DNA of 64,000 nt, from the NCBI RefSeq assembly GCF_000684975.1, contig NZ_BAXZ01000025.1:47270-111269 (forward strand), in the 5' to 3' direction. The notes under the pieces were generated by a model. It made no database searches and had not been told where the DNA came from. It saw nothing but the letters and a program-made list of their open reading frames with translations. This document shows, piece after piece, positions 27,182 to 36,700 of the stretch. The translations under genes were made by a program, and so were the position numbers. Numbering within the stretch: position 1 is the stretch's first letter; each line of letters starts with the position of its first letter. Origin of the DNA: Paraburkholderia acidipaludis NBRC 101816. GTDB taxonomy: Bacteria > Pseudomonadota > Gammaproteobacteria > Burkholderiales > Burkholderiaceae.

Positions 27182-28584
27182 CTGATGAAAATGGCAGTTA
27201 CGTCGTTCAACCCGGTGACACGTTGAGCGGGATAGCCCAGCAGAAGGGGGTTACGTGGCAAAACATAGCGCAAGCGAATAGTATTGAGGACCCCCGCACG
27301 TTACGCGTCGGACAGAAGCTCAAGATACCGGCGTCAAAAGCGGGCAAGGTGCATGCCCATGTGCTGGATGCTGATCATAATCCCCTCAGCAATGTCTCCT
27401 ATAGCATCAAGAGCGCTGATCGTGAGGTGTCTGGCAAGACAGGAACGGGAGGACAAACAGACGATTATTTGCCATTGACTCAAGGTGAAGCAATCGAATT
27501 TTTTATTCAGAAGCTGAATGGGGAGTGGAAGAAAGTTCATGAAACGACGTCGTCCTCGATCGACAAGCTGGTTACACTCATCAGCCCACGTCTAAAGTTA
27601 AGTACGCAGACAACGCTCCACCCCCAAAATACGGATACTTCTGAGCATGGCGCGAAAACAGGTCCCAAAGCGGCGCCGTCAGGAACGCAGACTACCTCTA
27701 AGTTCGCACCTGATAAAGGTGTCAAGACCAAACAGGCGATGGACAGCGGCGGTGCGTCCGTTTTGAAGGTAACAAGCGATGATGCGTCTCTTGACGAATT
27801 TCTTGACAAGTACACAGGCGATCCTATCACTGAGGACGATTACAAAGCAGCTGCTAAATCGTTGAACTGTAAAGTCAATGCCGTGAAAGCAGTTCATGAA
27901 ACGGAAGTTGGTGCAGGGAGCTTCACTGTTGTGGACGATCGTACCGTTCCGAAGATCCTCTATGAGCGACACTACTTCTATCGACTATCCGGCAAGAAAT
28001 ACTGGGACACAAATCCTGATCTTTCATATCCGGTGGGCTACTATCGATTGAAAAAAAAGTACTACAAGAAGACAGAGAAGTTGACCAAAACGGATGGTAC
28101 GACCGCTGATGTCGACGTTTGGGTACGATACAGCGATAAGGACAAGGCGCATGCTGCAGGCGCTGAGACTGGCAAGCAACTCCTGGATGAAGGGGTGCTC
28201 GACGACGACCGTGATTTCTACAAGGATAGCTATCGTCGGCTAAGGAAAGCGTTCCGGCTTGATGCAACTGCTGCACTGGAATCATGTTCTTGGGGGGCCT
28301 TCCAAATTATGGGTTCTAACTATAAAACGCTCGGTTACGACTCAGTACAGGCAATGGTGAGAGCGCTTTCCAGATCCGAAAAGGCTCATCTCGAGGGATT
28401 TGTTAGTTTTGTCAAGGCAGATGCCGTATTGTTGAAAGCCATGCAGAAGGAAGAATTCACCACGTTCGCGTCGCGGTACAACGGCCCCTCGTATGCCGAA
28501 AATGACTACGATGGGAAAATGAAGCGCAATTTTGACGTGCTCGAGAAGGCGGACGCGAAGAGCGGCGCACAGGAAGGCAAATGA
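27178..28584 (+). CDS. Probable T6SS effector: LysM plus N-acetylmuramidase (DUF3380-type)
   Basis: A 468-aa protein without a signal peptide. LysM: residues 7-51 (YVVQPGDTLSGIAQQKGVTW), binding peptidoglycan. Residues ~57-112: beta-rich, transthyretin-like linker (LDADHNPLSNVSYSI...GKTGTGGQTD). Residues ~205-465: muramidase domain, with candidate catalytic Glu in AVHETEVG (241/243) and conserved SWGAFQIMGSNYKTLGY and FASRYNGPSYAENDYDGKM. This should cleave the glycan chain of a rival cell wall after injection. ATGA overlaps join it to vgrG upstream and to the putative immunity gene downstream. One counted 60-base line at its end (28561-28620) is 29/60 G+C, below the flanking T6SS genes, suggesting recent transfer. 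Confidence 0.88.
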   Translation: MTDENGSYVVQPGDTLSGIAQQKGVTWQNIAQANSIEDPRTLRVGQKLKIPASKAGKVHAHVLDADHNPLSNVSYSIKSADREVSGKTGTGGQTDDYLPLTQGEAIEFFIQKLNGEWKKVHETTSSSIDKLVTLISPRLKLSTQTTLHPQNTDTSEHGAKTGPKAAPSGTQTTSKFAPDKGVKTKQAMDSGGASVLKVTSDDASLDEFLDKYTGDPITEDDYKAAAKSLNCKVNAVKAVHETEVGAGSFTVVDDRTVPKILYERHYFYRLSGKKYWDTNPDLSYPVGYYRLKKKYYKKTEKLTKTDGTTADVDVWVRYSDKDKAHAAGAETGKQLLDEGVLDDDRDFYKDSYRRLRKAFRLDATAALESCSWGAFQIMGSNYKTLGYDSVQAMVRALSRSEKAHLEGFVSFVKADAVLLKAMQKEEFTTFASRYNGPSYAENDYDGKMKRNFDVLEKADAKSGAQEGK

Positions 28585-29243
28585 AGAATATCGGTATGAA
28601 GATAATCGGGACGGTGTTGATCATACTGTCGTCATTCAATGTCGCCAGATGTGAAGAGCTATCCGGGGTCTATGCACTCAGGTCAGTGGCAGGAACGCAA
28701 CTCGACTACAGAAAGGTTTTTCTATCCTTCGATGGTGACCAGGTTTCCGGATTTTTCGACAATCCATTCACTCAGCCTGCGTCCAACGACTCCGATGCAA
28801 ATCCTACCTGTCGTTTTTTTCTCACTGGCAGGCTGTCGTCTGCTGGTGAGGTGAAACTCGATACCTGGTATCCCTCTCAACCCGGCAAACCTGATGAGAC
28901 TGGCGCTCCCATCGTCTTGAAGAGAGGAGATGATGGCAAATGGACTGTTGGTTTGTCAGGCTCGCTACCGAATTGCGACGTTCCTACAATCGAGACGGGT
29001 GATTTTTTGAAACTCGAAGCGTCACATACGTGGCGATCGATCAACTACGTCACTGTCGTGAAGAGCGTTCTCTATTCTGCACCTACAGATAGCAGCAAGA
29101 CGAGGGCTTATCTCGTTCGGTTTGATCCCGTAGGCATGCTTGATACGCATTCCAATTGGTCAAAAATAGACTACTTCGGCAAAGACGGAGACCTGGTACG
29201 GTGGGTCAAATCGTCCGATCTTTCCGCGCCGATGAAACAGTAG
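28581..29243 (+). CDS. Probable periplasmic immunity protein for the muramidase effector
   Basis: A 220-aa exported protein: signal peptide with a hydrophobic core (KIIGTVLIILSSF) and probable cleavage near VARC-EEL, so it could also be a lipoprotein if that Cys is lipidated. The mature part is beta-rich (FDGDQVSGFFDN, FLTGRLSSAGEVKLDTW) with two further cysteines. I recognise no named family. The call rests on context: its ATG overlaps the effector stop by 4 bases, it is exported to the compartment where a muramidase would act, and its base composition is as low as the effector's. An in-frame Met at 28596 is an alternative start. Confidence 0.7.
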   Translation: MKNIGMKIIGTVLIILSSFNVARCEELSGVYALRSVAGTQLDYRKVFLSFDGDQVSGFFDNPFTQPASNDSDANPTCRFFLTGRLSSAGEVKLDTWYPSQPGKPDETGAPIVLKRGDDGKWTVGLSGSLPNCDVPTIETGDFLKLEASHTWRSINYVTVVKSVLYSAPTDSSKTRAYLVRFDPVGMLDTHSNWSKIDYFGKDGDLVRWVKSSDLSAPMKQ

Positions 29244-29357
29244 CTTTGGGGGGCTTCGAGATATCCGGAACCGTAGCTGCCGGTTGAGGTATTCTCACGA
29301 CCCCATCCTGAGTCTGTCCGGCATGCCTTTCGATGGGCCTTTGAGGTAGAGCGAACT

Positions 29358-29645
29358 ATGCAGCGTTATTTAATACTCAACGGCGACAAGACCACCGCGA
29401 ACGGAACGGTAGTCGCCAAACCCACGACGATCCAGTTGGAAAGTCGTGATGTCGCTCACGAGGGCGATGAAGTGCAATGCCCTGCATGTAATACGACCGG
29501 CAAAATCAAATGCGATGGTCCGCGTCAGGTAATGACCGCACCCGACGGCCGGCATGCGGCATTGAACGACGATCTTTGCATCTGTAAGTGTGACCCGCCG
29601 CCGAAGCTGGTGGCGTCGCAACAGTCGATGTCGGTTGACGCGTAA
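29358..29645 (+). CDS. PAAR-domain spike-tip protein
   Basis: A 95-aa protein made almost wholly of a PAAR fold, the sharp cone that caps VgrG. Seen: an opening repeat LNGDKTTANGTVV, TIQLESRDVAHEGDEVQCPAC, GRHAALNDDLCICKC. The cysteines and His (CPAC, CICKC, GRHAA) could hold the tip metal ion. No toxin extension follows, so it is a stand-alone tip. It lies 114 bases after the immunity gene in the same direction. GAGG lies upstream of the ATG at 29358. Base composition is intermediate. Confidence 0.85.
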   Translation: MQRYLILNGDKTTANGTVVAKPTTIQLESRDVAHEGDEVQCPACNTTGKIKCDGPRQVMTAPDGRHAALNDDLCICKCDPPPKLVASQQSMSVDA

Positions 29646-29695
29646 TCGTCGCATTGCATGACGAGCCGACCAGATGCGGTATACGTCGAGGGTTG

Positions 29696-29854
29696 ATGCT
29701 CGACGGTTCAGGTAGGGCCACTAAGGGCCGCCGAAAAAAGGACGACGATTGGTATGGGCCGCAACATTCGGGTTCGATCTCGTTGGGCGACTGTCCGGCG
29801 TTGGCGACGATGCGGGCCAACGGGACACTGAGCGAGACCGAGGAGATCCCATAG
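29696..29854 (+). CDS. Small unrecognised ORF in the T6SS cargo island
   Basis: A 52-aa hydrophilic ORF (MLDGSGRATKGRRKKDDDWYG...). It has a plausible GAGGG site 3 bases before the ATG; a TTG start at 29654 would lengthen it to 66 aa. No motif is recognised. It may be a remnant of a larger cargo gene or not a gene. Apart from this, the 276 bases between the PAAR gene and the next coding remnant hold nothing I recognise. Confidence 0.25.
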   Translation: MLDGSGRATKGRRKKDDDWYGPQHSGSISLGDCPALATMRANGTLSETEEIP

Positions 29855-29921
29855 CTTCAGTTGACGACAACCAATAATGCAGTTATGACCGGATTCACAC
29901 AATAAGGGGGCATCGCGACCA

Positions 29922-30430
29922 ATGCCGGAAACTCGAATGACAATGAAAGCAAGAATCCTGTGTCTTTTGGCTTCGTTGACCGCGACGGCCGCCCTGTCGT
30001 CAAGTGCGCACGCGCAGCACAGCACCACGATGACCGCAACGGAAAAGCAATTTGCGGCTATGATCACGCTCTCCGAAGCCAGCAAGACTGCATCTGGAAA
30101 GAGGGCCTTCGTCTATCGCGTGGTATTGAACTCCAAGACTTGCCACTCGGTTTTTTCGGGTACCGCCGCCTTTTTTCCAGTACCGACGACTCTGGCGACG
30201 ATTCAGCCTATTTGCCAAACGGATATACGGTACAAATCAATACCTTCAAGGACAGCACCGCCGGCGGTAATGTAGAAATGTTCGTCGACATAGAATCCAG
30301 GCCGCCTCGCTATGTCTATTTTTCAGTGACTGGTGCCGCCGTGGTCGCTGGAGGCTGCGTGCCTGCAAAAGGGGTTGGAATTGGCTTCTATTCTCCCGAA
30401 GCTTACAGGGCACAACATGAAAGCGATTGA
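29922..30430 (+). pseudogene. Frameshifted gene for a small secreted protein (possible orphan immunity)
   Basis: Frame 1 (from ATG 29922, AAGGGGG upstream) encodes a signal peptide (KARILCLLASLTATAALSSSAHA) and about 50 mature residues to NSKTCHSVFSG, then loses sense. A second frame continues with SSTDDSGDDSAYLPNGYTV, VEMFVDIESRPPRYVYFSV and ends ..YRAQHESD at 30430. The switch falls at one of two six-T runs (30151-30156, 30171-30176). The rejoined protein would be about 168 aa, exported. It could be an inactivated gene, slippage-decoded or a sequencing error. Its place in the cargo island makes an orphan immunity protein the best guess. Confidence 0.6.
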
Positions 30431-30524
30431 TTTTATTCGTTTCGGTAGGACAGCGTCATCGATCTTGGTTATGAGACTTAGTCGTCGAAAGTAGCAGATC
30501 GGCACGATTCCAGCTTTCACCACC

Positions 30525-31733
30525 ATGCAGTTGCAGAAACATAAACCGGGCAGCCGCTCTTCATTCCCGCCAATCGCATTCGCCGCCATCCTGCTCACCA
30601 TGCAAGGCGCGGCCCATGCTGATTGCATCGACGACGCGGCCGCATTCCAGCACATCAACGTCAACCTGATGCGCGGCATCGCACAGGTCGAATCGGGGAT
30701 GAAACCGGACCGTATCAACACGAACAGCAACGGCACCACCGACATCGGCCTCATGCAGATCAACAGCTCGTGGCTGCCCGTGCTGGCACGCGAGGGCATC
30801 AGCGAGCAGAGCCTCTTCGATCCCTGCACGAACGCCTATGTCGGTGCGTGGATCCTTTCGGAGAATATCCGCCAGTTCGGCCCCACCTGGAATGCGGTCG
30901 GCGCATACAATGCGGCATCGCCGGACAAGCGCCTCGCCTATGCGCGCAAGGTCTATGATGCGGTTCAATCCATCTCCGGCTCGTCGGACTCGTCCATGCC
31001 TATCCTCCCGCCTTCGTTCACACCGCCGCAGGCGTACAACCCGTTCGCGAGCCTCGAGGTCAATTCCGTCCAGATCACGCGCAGCGGTGCGAGCAGCGGC
31101 ATGCCGCCGGGCATTCCCGCGCCGGGCGGCGCATCGGGTTCCGCCGTCGCTTCTTCGGCCACGTACAACTTCGGCTGGACCGTCACGGGTGCGGATCAGG
31201 CGAAGCCCATCCAGGTTTTCGACGACGGTTCGAAGGTGTTCGTGCAGTTCACGGACATGAAGCATGTCCCCGCGATCTTCGGCGAGACGCCAACGGGTGC
31301 GCGCGTGCTGCTGCGCTGGGATCTGCAGTTTCCGTATGCCGTGATCGCGCGGCCCGAAAAGACGCTGGTGTTTCAGATGGGGACGTTCGAGGCGCGGGCG
31401 CAGCGCACGCCGGGCAGCGTCGCGCAGGGGAGTGGGCAATCGGGCGGCGCGCCGGCAAGCGGCCCGACGGCTAACAACGTAACGGCGAACGCAACGGCGG
31501 CGACGCCAGCGAACACCGCAAGCCCGGTAGCCGTGTCGAAGGAGCGCGTATCGTCGTCGACCGACGCGCTCTGGTACGCGACCCAGTCGGCATCGAAGTC
31601 GGCCCCGCCAGCGCCGCAGGCAGCACCGGCGGCCGCAACATCTGTTCAGCCGGTTGCGTTGCCGCCGGCACAGGAAAAGGCAGCGACGAAATCCAATCCG
31701 GGCACCGACGCGCTCTGGTACATCACGAAATAG
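30525..31733 (+). CDS. T6SS-associated lytic transglycosylase with a VirB9-like domain
   Basis: A 402-aa exported protein. Signal peptide to about residue 32 (AAHADC). SLT domain about 33-150 with catalytic Glu56 (GIAQVESGM), GLMQINSSW and WNAVGAYNA. A Pro-rich linker leads to residues ~210-285 (VFDDGSKVFVQFTDMKHVPAIF and the following AVIARPEKTLVFQMG), which resembles the VirB9/TrbG/CagX beta-domain of type IV systems. The Ala/Pro-rich tail carries TDALWY twice (346-351 and 394-399, at the C-terminus). Such enzymes open the cell wall for machine assembly (MltE in E. coli EAEC, VirB1 in type IV systems). It is convergent with the next gene. Confidence 0.85.
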   Translation: MQLQKHKPGSRSSFPPIAFAAILLTMQGAAHADCIDDAAAFQHINVNLMRGIAQVESGMKPDRINTNSNGTTDIGLMQINSSWLPVLAREGISEQSLFDPCTNAYVGAWILSENIRQFGPTWNAVGAYNAASPDKRLAYARKVYDAVQSISGSSDSSMPILPPSFTPPQAYNPFASLEVNSVQITRSGASSGMPPGIPAPGGASGSAVASSATYNFGWTVTGADQAKPIQVFDDGSKVFVQFTDMKHVPAIFGETPTGARVLLRWDLQFPYAVIARPEKTLVFQMGTFEARAQRTPGSVAQGSGQSGGAPASGPTANNVTANATAATPANTASPVAVSKERVSSSTDALWYATQSASKSAPPAPQAAPAAATSVQPVALPPAQEKAATKSNPGTDALWYITK

Positions 31734-31791
31734 CCGTACAGCGGGCCCTTAACGGAGCCCGCCATCGTTCTCGCTACAAGGGCCGGCGGCA

Positions 31792-32649
31792 CTACTGCTG
31801 CGCCTGCCTCTGCGCGGTCGGGCACGCCGGGTCGGTGCCCCAGTGGCCATCGCACACGCGCCAGCGGCAAAGCTGGTCCTCGAAGAATCCGCGCGTCGAG
31901 CAATCCTTCACGCGTGCGGCAAGCGTTGCGTTGCTTCCAGCCTTCGCGGAAACGGGCATCTCATCCGATTTCTTCGATTCGCCTGGCCGGGTGCGCGAAA
32001 CGAGCGCCTCGATCAGATCCGCATCCGAATCGTCGTTCGTGCCCGCCTGCCGCGTCGCTGCGCCATGACGCTTGTGCGCCTGGGCGAGTTCGGTCTGCTG
32101 CGTGCGATGTTTGCGGGCCGCTTCGGCTTGTGTCTGCGCTTTGCCGGAGGTGGGGGCGGGCTGGGTTGCTACCTTCGCCGCATCGGCCTTTGCGTTCGCC
32201 ACAGCCGGTGCCGAAGCCCCTTCGTCGACCGCGCCGTTAGCCAGCGCGCGTGACAAGCGGTCCGCGTCCGCTGCCGGTGCACTGGCAGCCTTCGCGGCGC
32301 TCTCGTCGTTGACGATCGTTGCCGCTTGCGGCGCGGGGACGGCCGAGCTCGCGCTCTGCGCCACGACGCTGCTCGCGCTTTGCGGCGCCGGCGCGGCAGC
32401 GGCCACGACCGTTGGGTGTTCGCCCGCTTTCTGCCAATGCCAGGCACCCCAGCCGCCAACGGCAACCACGGCGAGCGCGATCGCGGCCGCAAGCGGGGCC
32501 TTCGAACGGCGCGGCGCTTCGGCGGCAGGCGCTACGCGTCCTTCGAGATTGGCGAGAATCCGCGCGGACTGCGTGTTGCCAGCCGATTGCTGAGCCTCCG
32601 ACAACAGGCTCGGCGGAGTTTTCGAATTGGAGTTTTCCGGAGCACTCAT
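31792..32649 (-). CDS. Single-helix membrane protein of the T6SS locus, unknown function
   Basis: A 285-aa protein with a cytoplasmic N-terminus (~50 residues), one membrane helix (~51-69, LAAAIALAVVAVGGWGAW), a long low-complexity Ala/Ser periplasmic region, and a compact Cys-containing end (KDCSTRGFFEDQLCRWRVCDGHWGTDPAC) of which only key residues are given: five Cys and three Trp. The layout is that of a TonB- or OmpA-like envelope-spanning linker but no family is recognised. It is divergent from the TagX-type gene by 52 bases and sits inside the T6SS locus on the opposite strand. An envelope or regulatory role is inferred only from position. Confidence 0.7.
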   Translation of the reverse strand: MSAPENSNSKTPPSLLSEAQQSAGNTQSARILANLEGRVAPAAEAPRRSKAPLAAAIALAVVAVGGWGAWHWQKAGEHPTVVAAAAPAPQSASSVVAQSASSAVPAPQAATIVNDESAAKAASAPAADADRLSRALANGAVDEGASAPAVANAKADAAKVATQPAPTSGKAQTQAEAARKHRTQQTELAQAHKRHGAATRQAGTNDDSDADLIEALVSRTRPGESKKSDEMPVSAKAGSNATLAARVKDCSTRGFFEDQLCRWRVCDGHWGTDPACPTAQRQAQQ

Positions 32650-32701
32650 TCAGCTCTCATTGAATCCTGCTTATTGAATCCTGGTTAATTTCGCCGCGAT
32701 A

Positions 32702-33646
32702 ATGAAGGCCGGCCTCCGAGCAGGCCTGATTCTAAGAGCAAGCAATGCAAAACACAATCGCTTCCATATACCGGGGTTTTCTTTGATCGCCTTTGCACTC
32801 GTCGCCTATTTCATCCTTGCCGTCATGGCAGCGGCAATGCTGTTGTTACCCGGTGTGCGTGCAACGGTTCTGGAATCCGCTGCCCAATTACATGGGCGTT
32901 TTATGCGCCGTGCATCCGAGCATGCCATTCGAACGCGCGGCGAGATTGTTAAATCGGCAACTATTTCCAGAAACGCGCTTGAAGACGTGCAAAATATACT
33001 GGTCAAAAGGCGCTTGCTGATTAGCGCCTCCGCGGGTATTCTTGCGACGCCTCCATTGATCGCGATTGCATTGCGCGGCAGGCAATTATTTCAATACGAC
33101 GACACGGCTCGTGTACCGGACGAGAAAATCGCCGCGTTATTGCAAGGCGAGCAGCTCGTGCCGCCTGCGCCGTTGCCGCCGGAAGTCTTTACCACCCGGG
33201 AAGTCGAGCAGATTCGGCCCGAACTGAAGGACGCGAGCCGCGACTGGAATCTGCTCGACGCGGACTTCCGCACGCGTCTCTTGCTCGTCTACAAGATCAT
33301 GCACGACCAATACGGCTATGACATGGCGCTGCTGGAAGGGTATCGGAGCCCGGAACGGCAAAGCCGCCTTGCGCAACTGGGCGGCAACGTCACCAATGCG
33401 GGGGCGTTCCAGAGCTATCACCAGTACGGGCTGGCGGCCGACAACGCCTTTCTGCGCGACGGCAAGCTCGTCATCAGCGAAAAAGACCCTTGGGCGATGC
33501 GGGGCTATCAGCTTTACGGGCAGGTTGCCGAGCAGGTCGGGCTGACCTGGGGCGGCCGCTGGAAGATGATGGATCTCGGCCACGTCGAATATCACAAGCC
33601 CGGCTTCACATTGGGGGGCAGCGCAAGCCAGACGGCCGAACCGTGA
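32702..33646 (+). CDS. tagX: TagX-type peptidoglycan endopeptidase (M15 family)
   Basis: A 314-aa inner-membrane-anchored zinc peptidase facing the periplasm. One or two membrane helices lie near 27-50 and 105-125. The M15 domain is about 160-305: GYRSPERQSRLAQ, zinc ligands His240 and Asp247 in SYHQYGLAADNAF, and Asp291/His294 in MDLGHVEYH. TagX of Acinetobacter is an L,D-endopeptidase that cuts peptide cross-links for T6SS assembly. With the transglycosylase nearby, this locus encodes both glycan- and peptide-cutting tools. ATG at 32702 lacks a strong ribosome site, so the start is uncertain. Confidence 0.85.
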   Translation: MKAGLRAGLILRASNAKHNRFHIPGFSLIAFALVAYFILAVMAAAMLLLPGVRATVLESAAQLHGRFMRRASEHAIRTRGEIVKSATISRNALEDVQNILVKRRLLISASAGILATPPLIAIALRGRQLFQYDDTARVPDEKIAALLQGEQLVPPAPLPPEVFTTREVEQIRPELKDASRDWNLLDADFRTRLLLVYKIMHDQYGYDMALLEGYRSPERQSRLAQLGGNVTNAGAFQSYHQYGLAADNAFLRDGKLVISEKDPWAMRGYQLYGQVAEQVGLTWGGRWKMMDLGHVEYHKPGFTLGGSASQTAEP

Positions 33647-33773
33647 ATAACGCCCCGATCGATGCCGGTCTCTCCCTGTCCGCTCGAATTCCCGACGACC
33701 CGGCGCGCCATAGCGCTCGCCGCCCGACGCGCGCGCGTCGTCCTATCGAATCGCACCGGAACCTGAACGCCCT

Positions 33774-36700
33774 ATGCAACGCCTCTTCAACGTGCTGACC
33801 CAACCGCGCACGCTTTCGATCATCGGGATCGTTGCGCTTGCAGCGATCCTTTTCGTCGCGGCCGACGCGCTGCAGATCCCGTTCATCTGGCCCGCGCTGG
33901 CGCTGGCCGCGATCGTCGTGCTGTGGCTCGCCGTCACGCTATGGCGGCGCGCGCGCGTGAAGCGCGCGAACCGCAAGCTGGGCGAGGTGCTGGAGGAGCA
34001 GGCGGAGACCGGCAAGGTCGCGCCCGCCGCGGTGTCGCAGGGCTCGACGAAGTCCGCCGATCTGGACCAGCTCCGCTCCCGGCTCACCGAGGCGGTGAAG
34101 ACCATCAAGACCTCGAAGATCGGTCAGGTCTCCGGCGGTTCCGCGCTGTACGAGCTGCCGTGGTACATCGTGATCGGCAACCCGGCCGCCGGCAAGAGCA
34201 GCGCGGTGCTGAACTCGGGCCTGCAGTTTCCGTTCGCCGACAAGAACAGCGCGGTCGTGCACGGCATCGGCGGCACGCGTAACTGCGACTGGTTCTTCAC
34301 GACCGAAGGGATTCTGCTCGATACGGCCGGCCGCTATTCGGTGCACGAGGAGGACCGCTCCGAATGGCTCGGTTTTCTTGGCCTCCTGAAGCGCCATCGT
34401 CCCAAGGCGCCGATCAACGGCATCGTCGTGATCGCGAGCATCGCGGAACTTACGGGCAGCAAGCCCGAGGTCGCGATCAACCTCGCGAAAAACCTGCGCC
34501 AGCGCGTGCAGGAACTCACCGAGAAGCTCGAAGTGTTCGCGCCCGTCTACGTGGTGTTCACGAAGGCCGACCTCATTACCGGTTTCACCGAGTTCTTCAG
34601 CGGCAGCGACCAGCGCGAATACGATCGCGTCTGGGGCGCGACCTTGCCGTATGAGCCCGACGAGAAGCGCGATGTCGTCGCATTGTTCGACGAGCGCTTC
34701 GAGGAACTTTACGAGGGGCTGAAGGAGATCAGCGTCGCGCAGTTGTCGCTGTCGCGCGGCGACCAGCTTTCTCCGGGGCAGCTCAGTTTCCCGCTCGAAT
34801 TCTCGACGATCAAGCCCGCGTTGCGCGCGTTCCTCGCGACGCTGTTCGAGAACAACCCGTTCCAGTACAAGCCGGTATTCCGCGGCTTCTATTTCACGAG
34901 CGCGCTGCAGGAAGGCGAGACCAACAGTGCGGCGGCCGAGCGCATTGCGCACCGTTTCGGCCTGAATGCGGAGTCGCTGCCGAAGCCCGCCACGACGTTC
35001 TCGAAGAACGGTTTCTTCCTGCGCGATCTGTTCTCGAAGGTGATTTTCGCGGACCGGCAGACCGTGCGCCAGTTCGCAAGCCCCACGAAAACGCGCTTTC
35101 GTTACGCCACGTTCTTCGGCTTCGTCGCCGTGCTGGCGCTCGCGCTCGGCGGCTGGACGTGGTCGACGATCAGCAACGAGCAGCTCGTTTCGAATGTGCA
35201 GGCCGACCTCGACAACATCACGCGGCTCGAGCAGAACCGCACCGATCTGCAGTCGCGTCTGCAGGCGATGGACATACTCGAAGACCGTATCGAGCAGCTC
35301 GAACAGTTCCGTCACGACAAGCCGCTCTCCGTCTCGCTCGGGCTCTACCAGGGCGACCGGCTCGAAGCGCATCTGCTGACCGAGTACTACAACGGCGTGC
35401 GGCAGATCATGCTGGACCCGGTGGCGAACAACCTCGTGGCGTTCCTCCAGGAAGTCAACGAGCACCCGGACCAGCTCTCACCGATGACGCATGCGCCGGA
35501 ATCCGGCGCGGTGCAGGTCTCGATGGCCTCCGCGCCGGGGGCCACGGACGCATCGCAGCAGGGCGGGCTCTATCGCGACGCGTCGCCGACCAACGTCGAA
35601 GACGCGTACAACGCGCTGAAGACCTACCTGATGCTCTCGGACAAGCGTCACGTCGAGCAGGCGCACCTGACCGACCAGATCGCGCGCTTCTGGCGCGGCT
35701 GGCTGGAGACGAATCGCGGCAACATGCCTCGCGACGAGATGATCCGCAGTGCAGAACGAATGATCACGTTCTACCTTTCGCGCGTGAACGATAACGACTG
35801 GCCGATGATCGACGCGAACCTCGCGCTCGTCGACCAGACGCGCGAGAACCTGCGCCACGTCGTGCGCGGCATGCCGGCACGCCAGCGCGTGTATGAAGAG
35901 ATCAAGGCGCGCGCGTCGACGCGCTTCGCGCCGATGACGGTGGCGCGCATCGTCGGCGACGGCAATGCGAGCCTGATCGGCGGAAGCTACGCGATTCCGG
36001 GCACGTTCACGCGCGACGCGTGGTTCCAGTACGTGCAGCCCGCCATCCGCGAAGCGGCGACGAAGGAGCTGCAGGCGAAGGACTGGGTGCTGAACACGGC
36101 CACGCAGGACGACCTGACGCTCGAAGGCAGCCCCGAGCAGATCCAGAAGGCGCTCGTCGGCATGTACAAGACCGAGTACGCGCAGCATTGGCAGAAGTTC
36201 ATGCAGGGGATCACCGTGCAGGGCTTCACGAGTTTCGGTCAGGCTGTGGACGGCATGAACCGCCTGGGCGATCCGCAGGATTCGCCGATCCGCAAGGTGC
36301 TCCAGACCGCCTACGACCAGACCTCGTGGGATAACCCCTCGCTCGCGGCCGCAACGCTCAAGAAGGCGCAGTCGGGCATCGTGAACTGGGTCAAGGGGTT
36401 GTTCTCGCATACGCAGGACACCCAGGCAGCGAATATCGACATCAACGGCAATCCGGCGCCCGATACGCCGATGGGGCCGATCGGCCAGCAGTTCGTCGGC
36501 CTCGCGCGGATCGTCTCGAAGCAGGACGGCACGTCGATGCTCAACGGCTACATGGATTCGCTCTCGAAGGTCCGCACGCGCTTCAACACGATCAAGAACC
36601 AGGGCGACCCGGGCCCCGGCGCGCGCCAGCTCATGCAGCAGACGCTCGACGGCAACGGCTCGGAACTGGCCGATTCGCTGAAGTTCGTCGACGAGCAGAT

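Noticed and set aside
31741..31762. GCGGGC...GCCCGC stem between the convergent transglycosylase and one-helix protein genes
   Set aside because: Only a 6-bp stem with a 10-base loop and no T tract on either side, so not called as a terminator.
33647..33773. Possible small gene before tssM (GTG at 33643 reading into tssM)
   Set aside because: No ribosome site, no motif and the frame runs into tssM out of phase.
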